This document shows positions 22,101 through 34,300 of a DNA stretch of 64,000 nt, piece after piece. The notes under the pieces were generated by a model. That model saw only the letters and a program-made list of their open reading frames with translations, did not search any database and was not told where the DNA came from. Each line of letters opens with the position of its first letter. Position 1 is the stretch's first letter. The position numbers and the translations under genes were made by a program. The stretch comes from Simmondsia chinensis (taxonomy: Eukaryota; Streptophyta; Magnoliopsida; Caryophyllales; Simmondsiaceae). Location: the NCBI GenBank assembly GCA_018398585.1, contig JAGTTD010000001.1:13208501-13272500 (forward strand), given 5' to 3'.

Positions 22101-25100
22101 TTTATGATCATATCATATCACAAAATTAAGATATGGAATTTAGTGGAAGGAGGTGAAAGAATTTACTTCTGGAACACAATGGAAGATAGGGTCTGTGATT
22201 TGTTTTTTCTTTGGCGTTCTTGGGCTGGTTATGTAGTGAGAAACACAAATTATTATTATTTTTTTTTTTCTTGGCTCTTTAGGCATCACTTCCCAATTTC
22301 TTTATCATTTTCCTTATGCTATTTTCCATAACAGTAATGCTATCTTAGCAAAGTTACTTTATGCTGTATTTTTACAATCTAATGCCTATGCTGCCTGGGA
22401 ATTCTATGGGCCTATTTGATAATAGAGAATTTTTTAGTTTTACAGAAAATTTTCCTGGAAAACTGGAGAACATTATCGACAGTCTAGTTTTCTAATTGGA
22501 GAAGTTGGAAAATAGTTTTCCAGTTTTTTCTATTCTTTCACAATTCAGAAAATAGTTCTAAACTGTTTTCTAAATTTTCTACACAAAATAGGGGCCTTGT
22601 TTTCCAACTTTTCCCCCATCCTTCTTTTCCATTTCCACACTACTCACTCATTTTATAATATTTTTCTATATACTCTTATCTCCTCCTACTCTTATGTAAA
22701 TGATTTTGAGTACTTAAGGCTAGGTTCCCAATTTTAAAAGCGACAAATGATTTTCAAGGCAGAGGACAAATAAGAGTATCATGCGCATTATTTAATTATA
22801 GGCACTCATCTTTATAGAATGTGATAGAGCGGGCTCTAGGGGTACTTAAGGCTAGGTTCCTTTTTTTAAAATCGATACCGAACTATCCGCTAAGGTAGGA
22901 GTGTAAACGAACCGAATGTTCGATGAACTACTCTTGTGTTCGAAATCAACTAGGGCTTGTTCGTGTTCATTATGAGGGCTCGATAGCTTATGGAGCTGCG
23001 TTCGAGCATGCTCGATAAGCGTAACGAACTGAGTTCGAATAGAGGGTGCTCGGTTCGTTGACATTCGCGATCAGTTTGGTAAGACTTGTTAAGGGCTTGT
23101 CAGAAGCTCGTTAAAAGCTTGTTAACAATTGATACTGGTTCGAAAATGGTTCCATAATGGCTCAATAGTAACTTGAAATGTTTTGGTAGTGAGCTCGACT
23201 TGATAGCAAGCTCAACTTAGTTTTAAGCTTGATTAGGCTATAATGAGCTCGACTTTGCTTGATAACAAGCTTGACCCTACTCAATAAGTCTAATGAGCTG
23301 AGTCGAGTATCAAACACACTAAAATCTTATCGAATCAAGCTCGAACAAGGGTTGGAAAAGCTCGATAAGAGCTTGGCTTGAACTTGAGCTCAATAAAAAT
23401 TGTCAAGCTCGAGTTGGAACAAGGAGGTTCTTGGCTCGGCTTCGCTTGTTTACTCCCCTATGTTAAGGCGACAAAAGTTGGTTCCTGTATCGTGTTGTAT
23501 ATCACTTACTTATCATTGTCAATTTTCAGAATATTGGAAAATAGGGATCGCTTGAACACACTTTTCAGTTCTCTTTGTTTCAAAATTGGAAAAGGAAAAC
23601 TGGATATGTAAAGGAAACTAGAAATGGAAAAGGAAAACTGTTTTCTATTATCAAATAGACCCTATGTTCCTTGTGTGCGTGAGTTAGTTTACATGCCCTT
23701 ATTTTTATATTGTAATTGTTTCCTTGGGAAAGGAGAAAAGAAACAGAGGTGGAGGAAGATATCAGGGCAACCATAGTTGTGATGTTATAACTCTGATAAA
23801 CAATGAAACTAAGGACATCGTATACCATGTAGCTGATGCTGGTTTTACGTTGTGTAAATATACAGTGATATTGTGTATTTGTTGTTGTTACATGTTGGTA
23901 AATTGTATGTTAATGATGCTTCACAATCAATCTACTCTCTTTTGCTTGATATTCAAATTGTCTTGTTTTCAGGTAGTTTCAGAAGATTTCGGAGTCATAA
24001 AAAAGGTTTGAAAATTTTCTTTGATATATATTTGTTGCCTTGTACTCTTCCTTGCTTATTTGGGGAAGGGGTGATTGTGGATTTTAGAAGTACCTTCTAT
24101 TTAGTAGATATTGATGGTTTTGCAGTACTCATTATGGTTCCAAGCATGCAACTCCTTGAAATTTCTTGTTCAAATAAATCTGAAATGTCTATAATATTAT
24201 CGGACTCTTTTTGGCTGGAAACAAGCCTCGTTTTCTTGATATGCTCCGTTAGCCTTATTTGAGCTTCTGTGTCACATTCAGAACTATTCTCTGAGATATA
24301 AATAACAAGTTATCTTGATGTCTGTTTTAACCTGTATGCATGCAGGATTATTAAGAGAATGGTGAACATAAAATAACATAGCAATGTGTTAAAGCCCTGT
24401 GCTACACTAATTTAAAGAAGAAAAAGTAATACGAGTATGTTTTCTTGAGAAAAAATAATGATGCAGCTCGGAAAAACGAAAATTGACCCGCCAAGACGCC
24501 TACTTGTCCCACCAAGATGCTGGCTGCATCATCCTCCTCGGCCCAGAGATGTTTGACATTGAAGATGTCTAAAGTCCTCATCCCACTTGTTAGTTGCAGG
24601 TGGTATGCATTATTGTTGATCTTTGCGGTCATTCGTAGTGATCCCATTTTTTGGGCTGTTAAGTTGTTTTGCTCTCAAGCAGGAAATCGATCTCCAGTCA
24701 AAGTTGCCCCTACCTGATTGCCAACCTGAACGTCGTTTGTGATTCGCCATCTTCCATAAACTCTTCCAGAAATGGTTCACAAAGCGGACATCCCTATTTG
24801 ACCAAATGCTAGCGGGTAAGTTACCTAATCTTGGAATGAAAAATCGATAACGTACCGTGATCTTGTTGATGGCTTTGTTGCCAACACACATCCGCCAAGT
24901 TCCACCCTTCTTTGGTGTCAAGAGAGCTAGAACCGAACAAGGGCTCAAGTTGTCTCGAGCCCCCCTGGCGAGTAACTCCTCGACTTGGCACCTAAACTCT
25001 TCAAGCTCCACAGGGCTCATTCGGTAATGTATCCTACTCGGTAAGGTAGCTCTGGGCACTAGATCTAACCGGTGTTGAATACCCCTCAACAGTGGTAAGG

Positions 25101-28100
25101 TACTCGGCACCTCTTCTTGTATTTGTCGTTGTTCCGCTTGGCTCTCCTTGCCGATCTTGTTCCCGCCAACTTCCTTGGTGAGCATGGCTCTAGTTTGGGA
25201 TTCTGGTTTTCAGCTATCACCGAACATGGCACTTCGTCCTTCTTGGGCAACAAGACTTCTTTGTGCCCCCAAACGCAAAGCTGTAGATGTTCGCCCTCCC
25301 ATCATGGGTAGTGCCTCTGTTGAATTGCCATGGTCGTCCAAGCAACAAGTGGCACACATATTAACCGCATTACAGCAACCCCATTCTGATGCTTTGCTCC
25401 AATTGAGAAATTAACCGGACAACGTTTAGATACGGTTACCTGGTTTCCTTTCTTGAGTCACGACAACTTGTAAGGGTTTGGATGCTTTTAACCCCAACTT
25501 TCGGACTACCTCCTCGGCAATAACGTTCTCATAGCTCTCGGAGTCGATAACTAGGCGACATACCTTCCCGGCAATTGTGTAGGTCGTTTGGAAGATGTTA
25601 TTTCAGAGCCAATCGTCTCCCTCTGCTTCCTTAGGCGTGAAGTAGACTCGTCTGACCACGAATAGGTGACCTTTGTCCTCACCTCCTACCTCCGATGGTT
25701 GTTGAGGCTGTGCCGTAGTCGTTTGGTTGGGATTTGCACCCAATTGCACCAAATATAGCTTGATTCACTAGAATCTCTCCTCGAATCTCCTATCGATCTA
25801 GCGTTGCTGGTCTCGTTCGTAAACGTCTCCAACTGCGGCGCCCCTCTGTTGCCCACGGGCTATCACGGAAACATTCTATGTTCTGATACCAACTGATGCA
25901 TTGTAGAAAGATGAAAATTGAGAACGGAAGGTTCAATGGCTTTCCTTTAAATTCTTATTGCTAAAACAATTAAGAAACAAAGGGAAATAATTATGTTCTT
26001 GATTCTCACAACCTGAGAATAAGAAAGAAACACATAAAGAATAAAACCTATGAGAATTGAATGCTCAAAAAACCCTAGCCATCTTCTTCTTTAAATAGAG
26101 GAATTTTAGTATCTAATATAAAAGACTAAAATTAAAAGAGATAAATAATAAAGTTCACTAATCTATATTCAACTTTCCTCCTTGAAATTAAACTCTTTTG
26201 CTTGGATCGAGCGTCCACTTGCGCGACCTCCATCCTGCTAAGTTACTGAACTCGCCAAAACCCTTCCCACCAAGTGAATCCGCCGTGCATGTGCTAAAGC
26301 GTAGACGTTAAACTCCTTGCCCTGACATGTCCCAACTCGCCTATCCCCCATCTCGCCAATATCCGGCTTGTTGGTCCTACCTGCCAAGACGTGTACCCGT
26401 CCCACCGAGATGCGGGCTGCGTCAAATAATCTAACAATGAAAGATATTATGAAACTATAAAAATCATATATAAGCCAGTATGTAACAAATTTTGAACTAG
26501 CTATTATGTTAATCTCTGTGATGTGTTATGAAACGTGTGCACCACTCCCCTTCTATGACACTATGACTACACGACGAACAATGATTTGAATCCGTGGATG
26601 AAACTAGGATCATAATGAATATTTAACAAGCTTGCATGGAGTTGGATGTGCTTGAGTTAATATCCACCATACTTTTTCATGCATTCTGTCCATTGTATTC
26701 ATGCATCATTTTACTTGTACAGGTAATTGGTGAAGGACAAGGTTGGGAAACACCCAGGGCACCTTATGAAGTAAAAGCTTGGTAAACAATTGCTCATGGA
26801 CACTATGTTCTTTTTCCATCCAGGAATCAATTTTCCTGATATAGATGCCTCCTCAGAATTCAAATGTTATTATGAATAATCTGTTGCACATGACTTTCTC
26901 CAGGATTTCTGCAAACTCTGGTGATGGGAGGTTGATATTGACACATGCGAGTGGAGAACCATTTTTCTTTACTCTTGGAAACTCAGAGGTGGGAGCTCGC
27001 TGCTGCAGATCCTCATTATTCTTTCTGGAAAAATATATTTCAGTTGTCAGCTTTGTGGACAGTCAAACATGTTCCTTATTTGGCACTCTTATCTCTTTTT
27101 TTCATTTTTCTTCTCATAGGTATCCATATCTTTACATGTGAAGGGTCTGTAACTTTTTTCTGAATTATACACTTATCCAGGTGCCTAAAGGACTGGAGAT
27201 GGGAATAGGAACTATGTCAAGAGGGGAGAAGGCGATGGTTTATGTAACTAGCGAATACTTGACTGAATCTCTCCTCCTGCCTGAAGTGCAAGGTCTTCAA
27301 GAAGTTTATTTTGAAGTGGAGATAGTTCACTTTGTTCAGGTTTGTACAGACTATCATGATGATACTTTGTTTGTCTGTATGACACGTAATTGTGTTCACA
27401 TCAAGTAAATGAAAATTTATCAACCTCGGCTATTTGTAGCATTGTGCACACTCTAAGGGGTTGCTTTATGTGTTTTTAAGTGATTATTTAGGTTTAAGAC
27501 TTCTCTTGCAAATCTATTTTTGGTCAATGGTTGTATAAATGATTGTGAATGGATATATGGCTTCAAATAATTCTCTAATGGTAGTGAAAGATAACGTCTA
27601 CCACCAGGAATCAGGCAAGAGTTATCATTGGTGCATCTCTAACTTCTTTTCATGGTATGGCTTTGGGAAAAAGCTTATAGCTGCTACCTTTTGTTGCTGG
27701 CTTTATTGCTAATTCTCTGTTAGAAGCGAGGAGTTCAATGGAAATGAACAAGTTGCATTTGGGGTTGATTCATGAAAATGATATTGTTTCTGCCCCTCTA
27801 CTTGTCCATTATTTGCTGTTCTTTCATTTTCGTTTCTGGATTCAAGGAACTGATGGTTTTTGGGATTGTCGGAAAGGATATCTTTGACTGCATTTTGGTT
27901 TTATGAAGATGAAATAAATCTTTGATTGGTTTCTATAGCTCTTCTTTTTTTGAAAATCCCATGTCTACAATCGGTTCCAGAAATAGCTTTCTCATTGCTG
28001 TAGTGGGCCTTCAATGGTCATAAGGAAATCATCTTGGTGATGACCATCTAACTCATAGAATAATAATTAGTGCTAGAGTTATCCACTAGCAAGGCAAGTT

Positions 28101-31100
28101 GGTCTACTACTGGTAAGGGTCTATGGCTACAAGAAAGCTAATGGGGCGTATCCCTAATCTCAAAAGATTAATGCATCTTAGTCAATTGGTTTTCAATCGA
28201 AAAAAGGAGGCGGCTTTAGGGTTCTGTCTTTCACTCAAGGCTAGTGACAAGCTGTAAATTCCTGTATCTATGCAAGCAATGGAGCTCCAAGGACTCTCTC
28301 CTTATTGTCACGCTACAAATTTGCTAAAAACTTCATGTTACGCACCTTTTATCTTACTAGGTAATGTGAAAGGACTGAAACAATGTCAGCACATGGTGTG
28401 TTCTTGATTTTGTTGAGTGGATTGATCCTTTTATTATTGTGGAGATCTTTTGTCCAGACATTTGGCGTTTCAGTAGTGAGACCGGCTATGTTATATGGGG
28501 CAGAGTGTCGCTCAATGAAACAACATCACATCCAGAAGATGAAGGTGGCAGAGATGAGGATGCTGCGATGGATGTGTGGGCACACAAGGAAGGATAGGGT
28601 CAGAAAGGACGCTATAAGAGGAAAGTTGGGCGTAGCCTTGATCGAGGACAAATTGAGGGAGCAACGCTTGAGATGGTTTGGACACGTTAGGAGGAGACAG
28701 ACCACAGCTCCAGTCAGGAGATGTGAACAGCTACATACGACGCTAGGAAGAAGAGGGAGAGGTAGGCCTAAGAAGAGTTGGATGGAGACGATCTGACATG
28801 ACCTGACCCACCTAAACCTAAGTGAGGAGATGGCCTTGGATAGCTCTCGTTGGAGAGCGAGCATAGGGGTAGCCGATGTAGCGGCCTAGAGTATTGCTGC
28901 TAGTATAGGGTTTATAGCGCGGATTTCCCCCATGTCGTGTGCTTATGTGCGTATGCGTATGTGTGTATGGATGTGATCTATTTGCTTTATTATGTGCTAT
29001 GGATGTGTGTTTGACATGACCTAACCCTTTTCAGGATGCCTTGCTTCCAGGACGGCAAGATCTTTAGGTTGGGGGTCCTTGGAAACAGCCTCTCTTTCAC
29101 TCGGAAGGGGTAAGGCTACGTACATCCAACACCCCCCCCCCCCCCCCGACCCTGCTTTTGCGGGAGCCCGTGAGGCACTGGGAATGTTGTTGTTGTTGTT
29201 GTTGTATTTGTCATTTCAGACATTTTGCTTCTCTCTCATGTCGTGAGATTATGGGGGGTTGTATACTCATTTCTTCTTTACAGGTCCGCGATGTGCTTGG
29301 TGATGGGCGGTTGATTAAACGCCGCATTCATGATGGACAAGGTTGGCTTTATTTTCAAGTCTAAATAGTCTACATCTGGCATAAATTATTGCTGGGAGAG
29401 AATGCTAATATATCTATCATCCAATGAATTAATTCCTTTCATTCCGTGGATATTCTGTGCTTTTCAGCTTTTATATGTTTATTTACTTCACAGGCATTTT
29501 ACTTTTTAACCTTGAGACTATTTTGCTAGTTTCCCTTTCACTTTAATGTCTGATAGTGTGAATGATATTGGTGAAGTGAATTTGTCAGCTTGGGATGCAA
29601 GTGAATTATGTCACTGATTTTTACGTTGGGCTGTTTTTTCAGTTGATAAATCCTGGATCGGAGTATTATGGTCAAATTCCCCATGCCTTATATGTGGCAT
29701 TTTGGAGGAAGCCCTGAACATGATTCCCTTCCTTCGTTGACTTTAGAACCAGTTTCTGTCCCATTTTCTTGCTTTCTCTTTTCTGAAGAGATTCCTAAAT
29801 TATTGACATGCAACAGATTGCTTTCTTTGAGTTGATATTAATTTGTGATAATTTTTGAGAAAAAAATTTGTCCCGTTTGTAAATTTTTTTGTGATAAGAG
29901 CTGCCTTTTCAATGTTATCAATTTTCTAGCATGTTCAAGAAGGTTTTCTCTTGGATTCAGTCTTTTCACCGTACATCCCATGGAGGTTTGGATAATTTCC
30001 CTTATCTTCACTTGTATAGCTATGGGAAGATTGTAATCGGATGCTGCTTTAGTTGGTGGCTGTAGGCAGTTGGAGAAGAAAATGAAAAAAGAAAAAAAAA
30101 ATCGAGAAATTGGAACCTATTTTGGCCATTACATCAGATATTTTGAAGAGCTTTGGTTGCTATCTTTTTAGAGTCAGTTTTATGATCCAATTGTATTCTT
30201 CGGTTGCTATCTTTCTAGCATGTTCAAGAAGGTTTTCTCTTGGATTCAATCTTTTCACCGTACATCCCATGGAGGTTTGGATAATTCCCTTATCTTCACT
30301 TGTATAACTATGAAAAAATTGTAATCAGATGCTGCTTTAGTTGGTGGCTGTAGGCAGTTGGAGAAGAAAATGAAAAAAGAAAAAAAAAATCGAGAAATTG
30401 GAACCTGTTTTGGCCATTACATCAGATATTTTGAATAGCTTCGGTTGCTATCTTTTTAGAGTCAGTTTTATGATCCAATTGTATTCTTTTGTTACAATTG
30501 ACTTGGAATACGTTGGAGACACTTGCCAGGATAGAAAATTGAACTTGTTCCTAGGCGATTTTATGCTCAGCTAATTTTGAGTACCTTGTACTATAAATGT
30601 TGGCATGTGGAGCGTTGGATAACATGGTTGGAGTTGTTAGCCTGTGTAAATGACTTGGAAAGACTAAATTAGCTGTTTCCAATAACTAATTACTCTTGTG
30701 ATTCTTTGAATGCTTGAATATTACTTACTGTAACCATTTCCGCTCTTGTTCCAGTAATAATACTTCATTGTGTTATTTTCCAACACGTATCACTAGATTC
30801 ATGTTTTGGATGTCACTTAGTGAGTAGTGTCATTGTGGTTTCCTTCCTTTCACACCTCGCTTGCACTTTCTGCATATGCAGGTGAGTTTCCTATGGATTG
30901 CCCCCTTCAAGACAGTCAATTATGTGTTCACTACAAGGGCATGCTTCTGGATGAAAAGAAGACAGTCTTCTATGACACAAGAATTGATAATGACGGTCAA
31001 CCTTTGGAGTTTAGCTCTGGAGAAGGGCTTGTGAGTTGTTCTTTTTTCCCTTTAGGTATTTGTTTAGAAAAGTGACTTCTACAAGGGCTGAGAAGAACAC

Positions 31101-31333
31101 ATATATTGGCCTTAGTGGCAACACCAACAGAGCCACAAGCATGATAGACTTTGAGTCTTCTTCTACATTCACTCTGCGGAATCTAGATCTACAGAGTTCA
31201 CTTTGCTAACCTCGATAGTTACTCTATTAGTCAATGACAGAAAGGGTAAAAACGTAGGTCAACCTTGATTGCAGGTTTCCATTTATGGTTGAGCAATAAC
31301 TGGACATTCTCTTGTAGCCATGATTTACCCCCT

Positions 31334-31365
<32 letters not shown>

Positions 31366-34300
31366 CTCCGTATCACATTAGATTACCTACGGTTACTGGT
31401 GAAAAATATCCACTTGACTATTTTTGTATGTCTTTATTCTTTTGATGAATATAATATTTGCTTTCTTTGTTCCTTGATTAAGAGCTTCTAAAATGCAAGC
31501 TGTAAATGTTCAAAGAGGCAAGTTATTTAATCAAATGTTAAAATGATTTGTGTCCTATTAGTTATATATGTTAGTCTGCAGTACTGTTCTTTCTTCTATT
31601 CAACGAGTATATCAGTTTTATGTCGTACCGCTTGTGTTACTTTTGATCTGTATCACACTAGGTTTCCTGTGTGGAAGCTGATGGTGGTTTTGGAACTTCA
31701 GGTACCAGAGGGCTTTGAAATGTGTGTTCGGTTAATGCTACCAGGAGAAATAGCTCTTGTCACTTGCCCTCCGGATTTTGCATATGATAAGTTTCCAAGG
31801 TGGTTCTTTAGCCCTCAAATCTCTTCTTTTGTGCAATTCACTTGAACACATTCAGATGCCTCAAGTGAAAGGTGCACTAGCATTCATTTTGTCTTTCTCA
31901 AAATTTTGACTCCTTGTTTCTTTTCAACATACGTTGCACATTTTAGTTTCTTTCTCTCCTCTTCCGTTTGCTAGGCCAGATAATGTTCCTGAAGGTGCTT
32001 ATGTTCAGTGGGAAATTGAGCTTCTCAGCTTTGAGATGCCAAAGGTAATCTTCCCCTTCCTTTCACAATATGAAGAAAATTCTCTAGGTACAGCTTCTAG
32101 TCATGAAGGCCTGAACAAGAATTTGTATGGATTTTCATACAGAATCAGCACGCAGTGAAGGAGGGATTATTTCTGATGGTTTATATTGTTATGATCAGTT
32201 TATCTAATCCGGATCTGTATATTCACTTCTGAATGAAACCTGGCATCAGGTGTATTTGTCAACTTGTTTGCTTAGTAGCCTGTGAAAACAAAAAAACTTT
32301 CTCATGAATGCAGGCTTGTAGAGGTTTCTTAAGGATATCATTGTCCTAAAATGATACATTACATCAGGGTAGAAGCAAATTAATGTTGTCAAACGAGCTA
32401 TTGAGTTCTTATGATTCTCAATTGATCAAGAAGTAAGTCTCAAATAGGGGTGTAAATGATCCGAGCCGCTCGCGAGTAGCTCGTGAGTAGCTCGAATAAA
32501 GCACGACTCGAACTCGAATTAACCGAGTTCGAGTTCGAGTATCAAAAGATACTCGATTAATAAACGAGTTCGCGTCGAGTAGTGAACTACTCGGCTCGAT
32601 ACTCGATTAAATACTTAACTCGATACTCGATTAAATACTTGACTCGATACTCGATTAAATACTCGAATAGGTACTCGATTAAATACTTGACTTGATACTC
32701 GAATTGGTACTCGGCTCGATACTTGACTCGTATGAAGTAGTTATTGTGTATTATTTTCTTTTGAAATGGATGGCTTGTGACATTAATAGTAGAATGAAAG
32801 AAGGAAGATTGAATTCTTTGTAAAAGATGACATGTTATATTTGTGGTGAAGTGAAAGAACTTGTATTTGGTTTGCTGGTATTTTCTAAAACTTAGGTTTT
32901 GATACATAGTTCCTATTAATATATCAGTAATTTATGGTTATATATGTTAAAATATAGAGTGGGCAATAATTGAGTATCCAAATTGAGTATAACTAATGTT
33001 TGAGTGTATGGAATAATATTATAATGGAGCTAATTTGTGAACTTTCATATGCACAATAAACGAGTAGTCGAGTCGAGTCGAGCACTCGAATAGTTAAACG
33101 AGTTCGAGTTCGAGCAAAATTTACTACTCGAATCGAGTTCAAGCTCGAGTTCGAGTACTCGAGTAGTTAATCGAGTTCGAGTCGAGTACTGAGATACTCG
33201 GCTCGACTCGATTACACCCCTCTCAAATGGATGCCTGCCAAATTGATTTGAAAGTACACAGATCTTCCCTTCTTTTATTGGTTTTATAAGATAGAGTGGC
33301 TTCATTGATGAACATTGTCTTCATACAAGATATACTGCAGGTGTCCCCATAGAGGATAAACTCATACAGCCAAGTAGAAGAGGATCTGAATCATCAGATT
33401 ATTAGTTCAGCTGGGAGTATGGAAAATGATACAAGAAATTTACACTTAATATTTGTTATCAGCTTTGGTCTTGTTAAGGATTTAATGATGTCTGGTTTAG
33501 AGCTGCCCTTCTTATCTTGTCTTTCATTCCTTGCACTTGTGATTTTGTGATCCATTAAGTAATTCACTGATGATCTTCTAGACATCTCACAAGCAAAATC
33601 CGGGCGTGGAATATCCTCAATGTCTTTCAGGCATGCTGCACAGAACAACTGATGCCGCTTCCCCCAACCTCAAGTCCCACTTCGACGCAAACCAGGCCAT
33701 ATGAAATTTCACCTTTCTCTAATCCAGCCACTAGTATCCACTAGCAGTGGTCTAGAAGTCATTGCTTGCAGTTAGCCATTTACCATTGATAGTGTCCAAA
33801 GTCCAAACTCACTTTTAACTTATCTTTAACCATCAACCACTTTCTCAAGGACTAGCTGGCATCATCAGGGACTTTGAACTCACAAAGAAAGTGTAGTACA
33901 TCTTATCTTTCCTTTTCACTTGTTGTGGCTCCATGTTAATTGATGTTTAAATGTCTTTTGCAGGACTGGACGGGTTTGGACTTCAGAAGTATTATGAACG
34001 AGGCAGAGAAAATTAGATGCACGGTATCACTTTTTCTTTCTCTCTCTTCTTTGTTTCTGTGTGTTTCCTAGCATGTTTTTTGAACACTTTTTTATAAAAT
34101 TCCCGTTACTTCTCCTTTGAAGGTGTGCTCTCTAATGTCGTTTGTTTTAATGGGACTATGGTTTGGTTGCTCTGTCCCATATATGCTTCCTCTCTCGTCC
34201 TAATTTGTTGTTGGGTACCAATCTCATGGAGTTGGTTGTGGCTTAAACCTCTAAACCATCAAAGACCGTAGTTAAAATCTTTACTTAAACGCGTCTGTGT

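Noticed and set aside
22059..22331. 90-codon frame after exon 5 as coding exon
   Set aside because: No similarity to PAS1, which continues directly from exon 5 (DFGKAK) to exon 6 (VVSEDFG).
24610..25185. A domesticated RT-integrase fusion gene
   Set aside because: The fusion lies inside a deletion derivative with gypsy LTRs and lacks the RT catalytic site; no sign of selection can be argued from one decayed copy.
28383..28796. 137-codon frame as an additional PAS1 exon or separate gene
   Set aside because: The translation is the C-terminal end of an RTE-type LINE and is followed by a LINE 3' UTR with (GTT)n tail; PAS1 protein is continuous without it.
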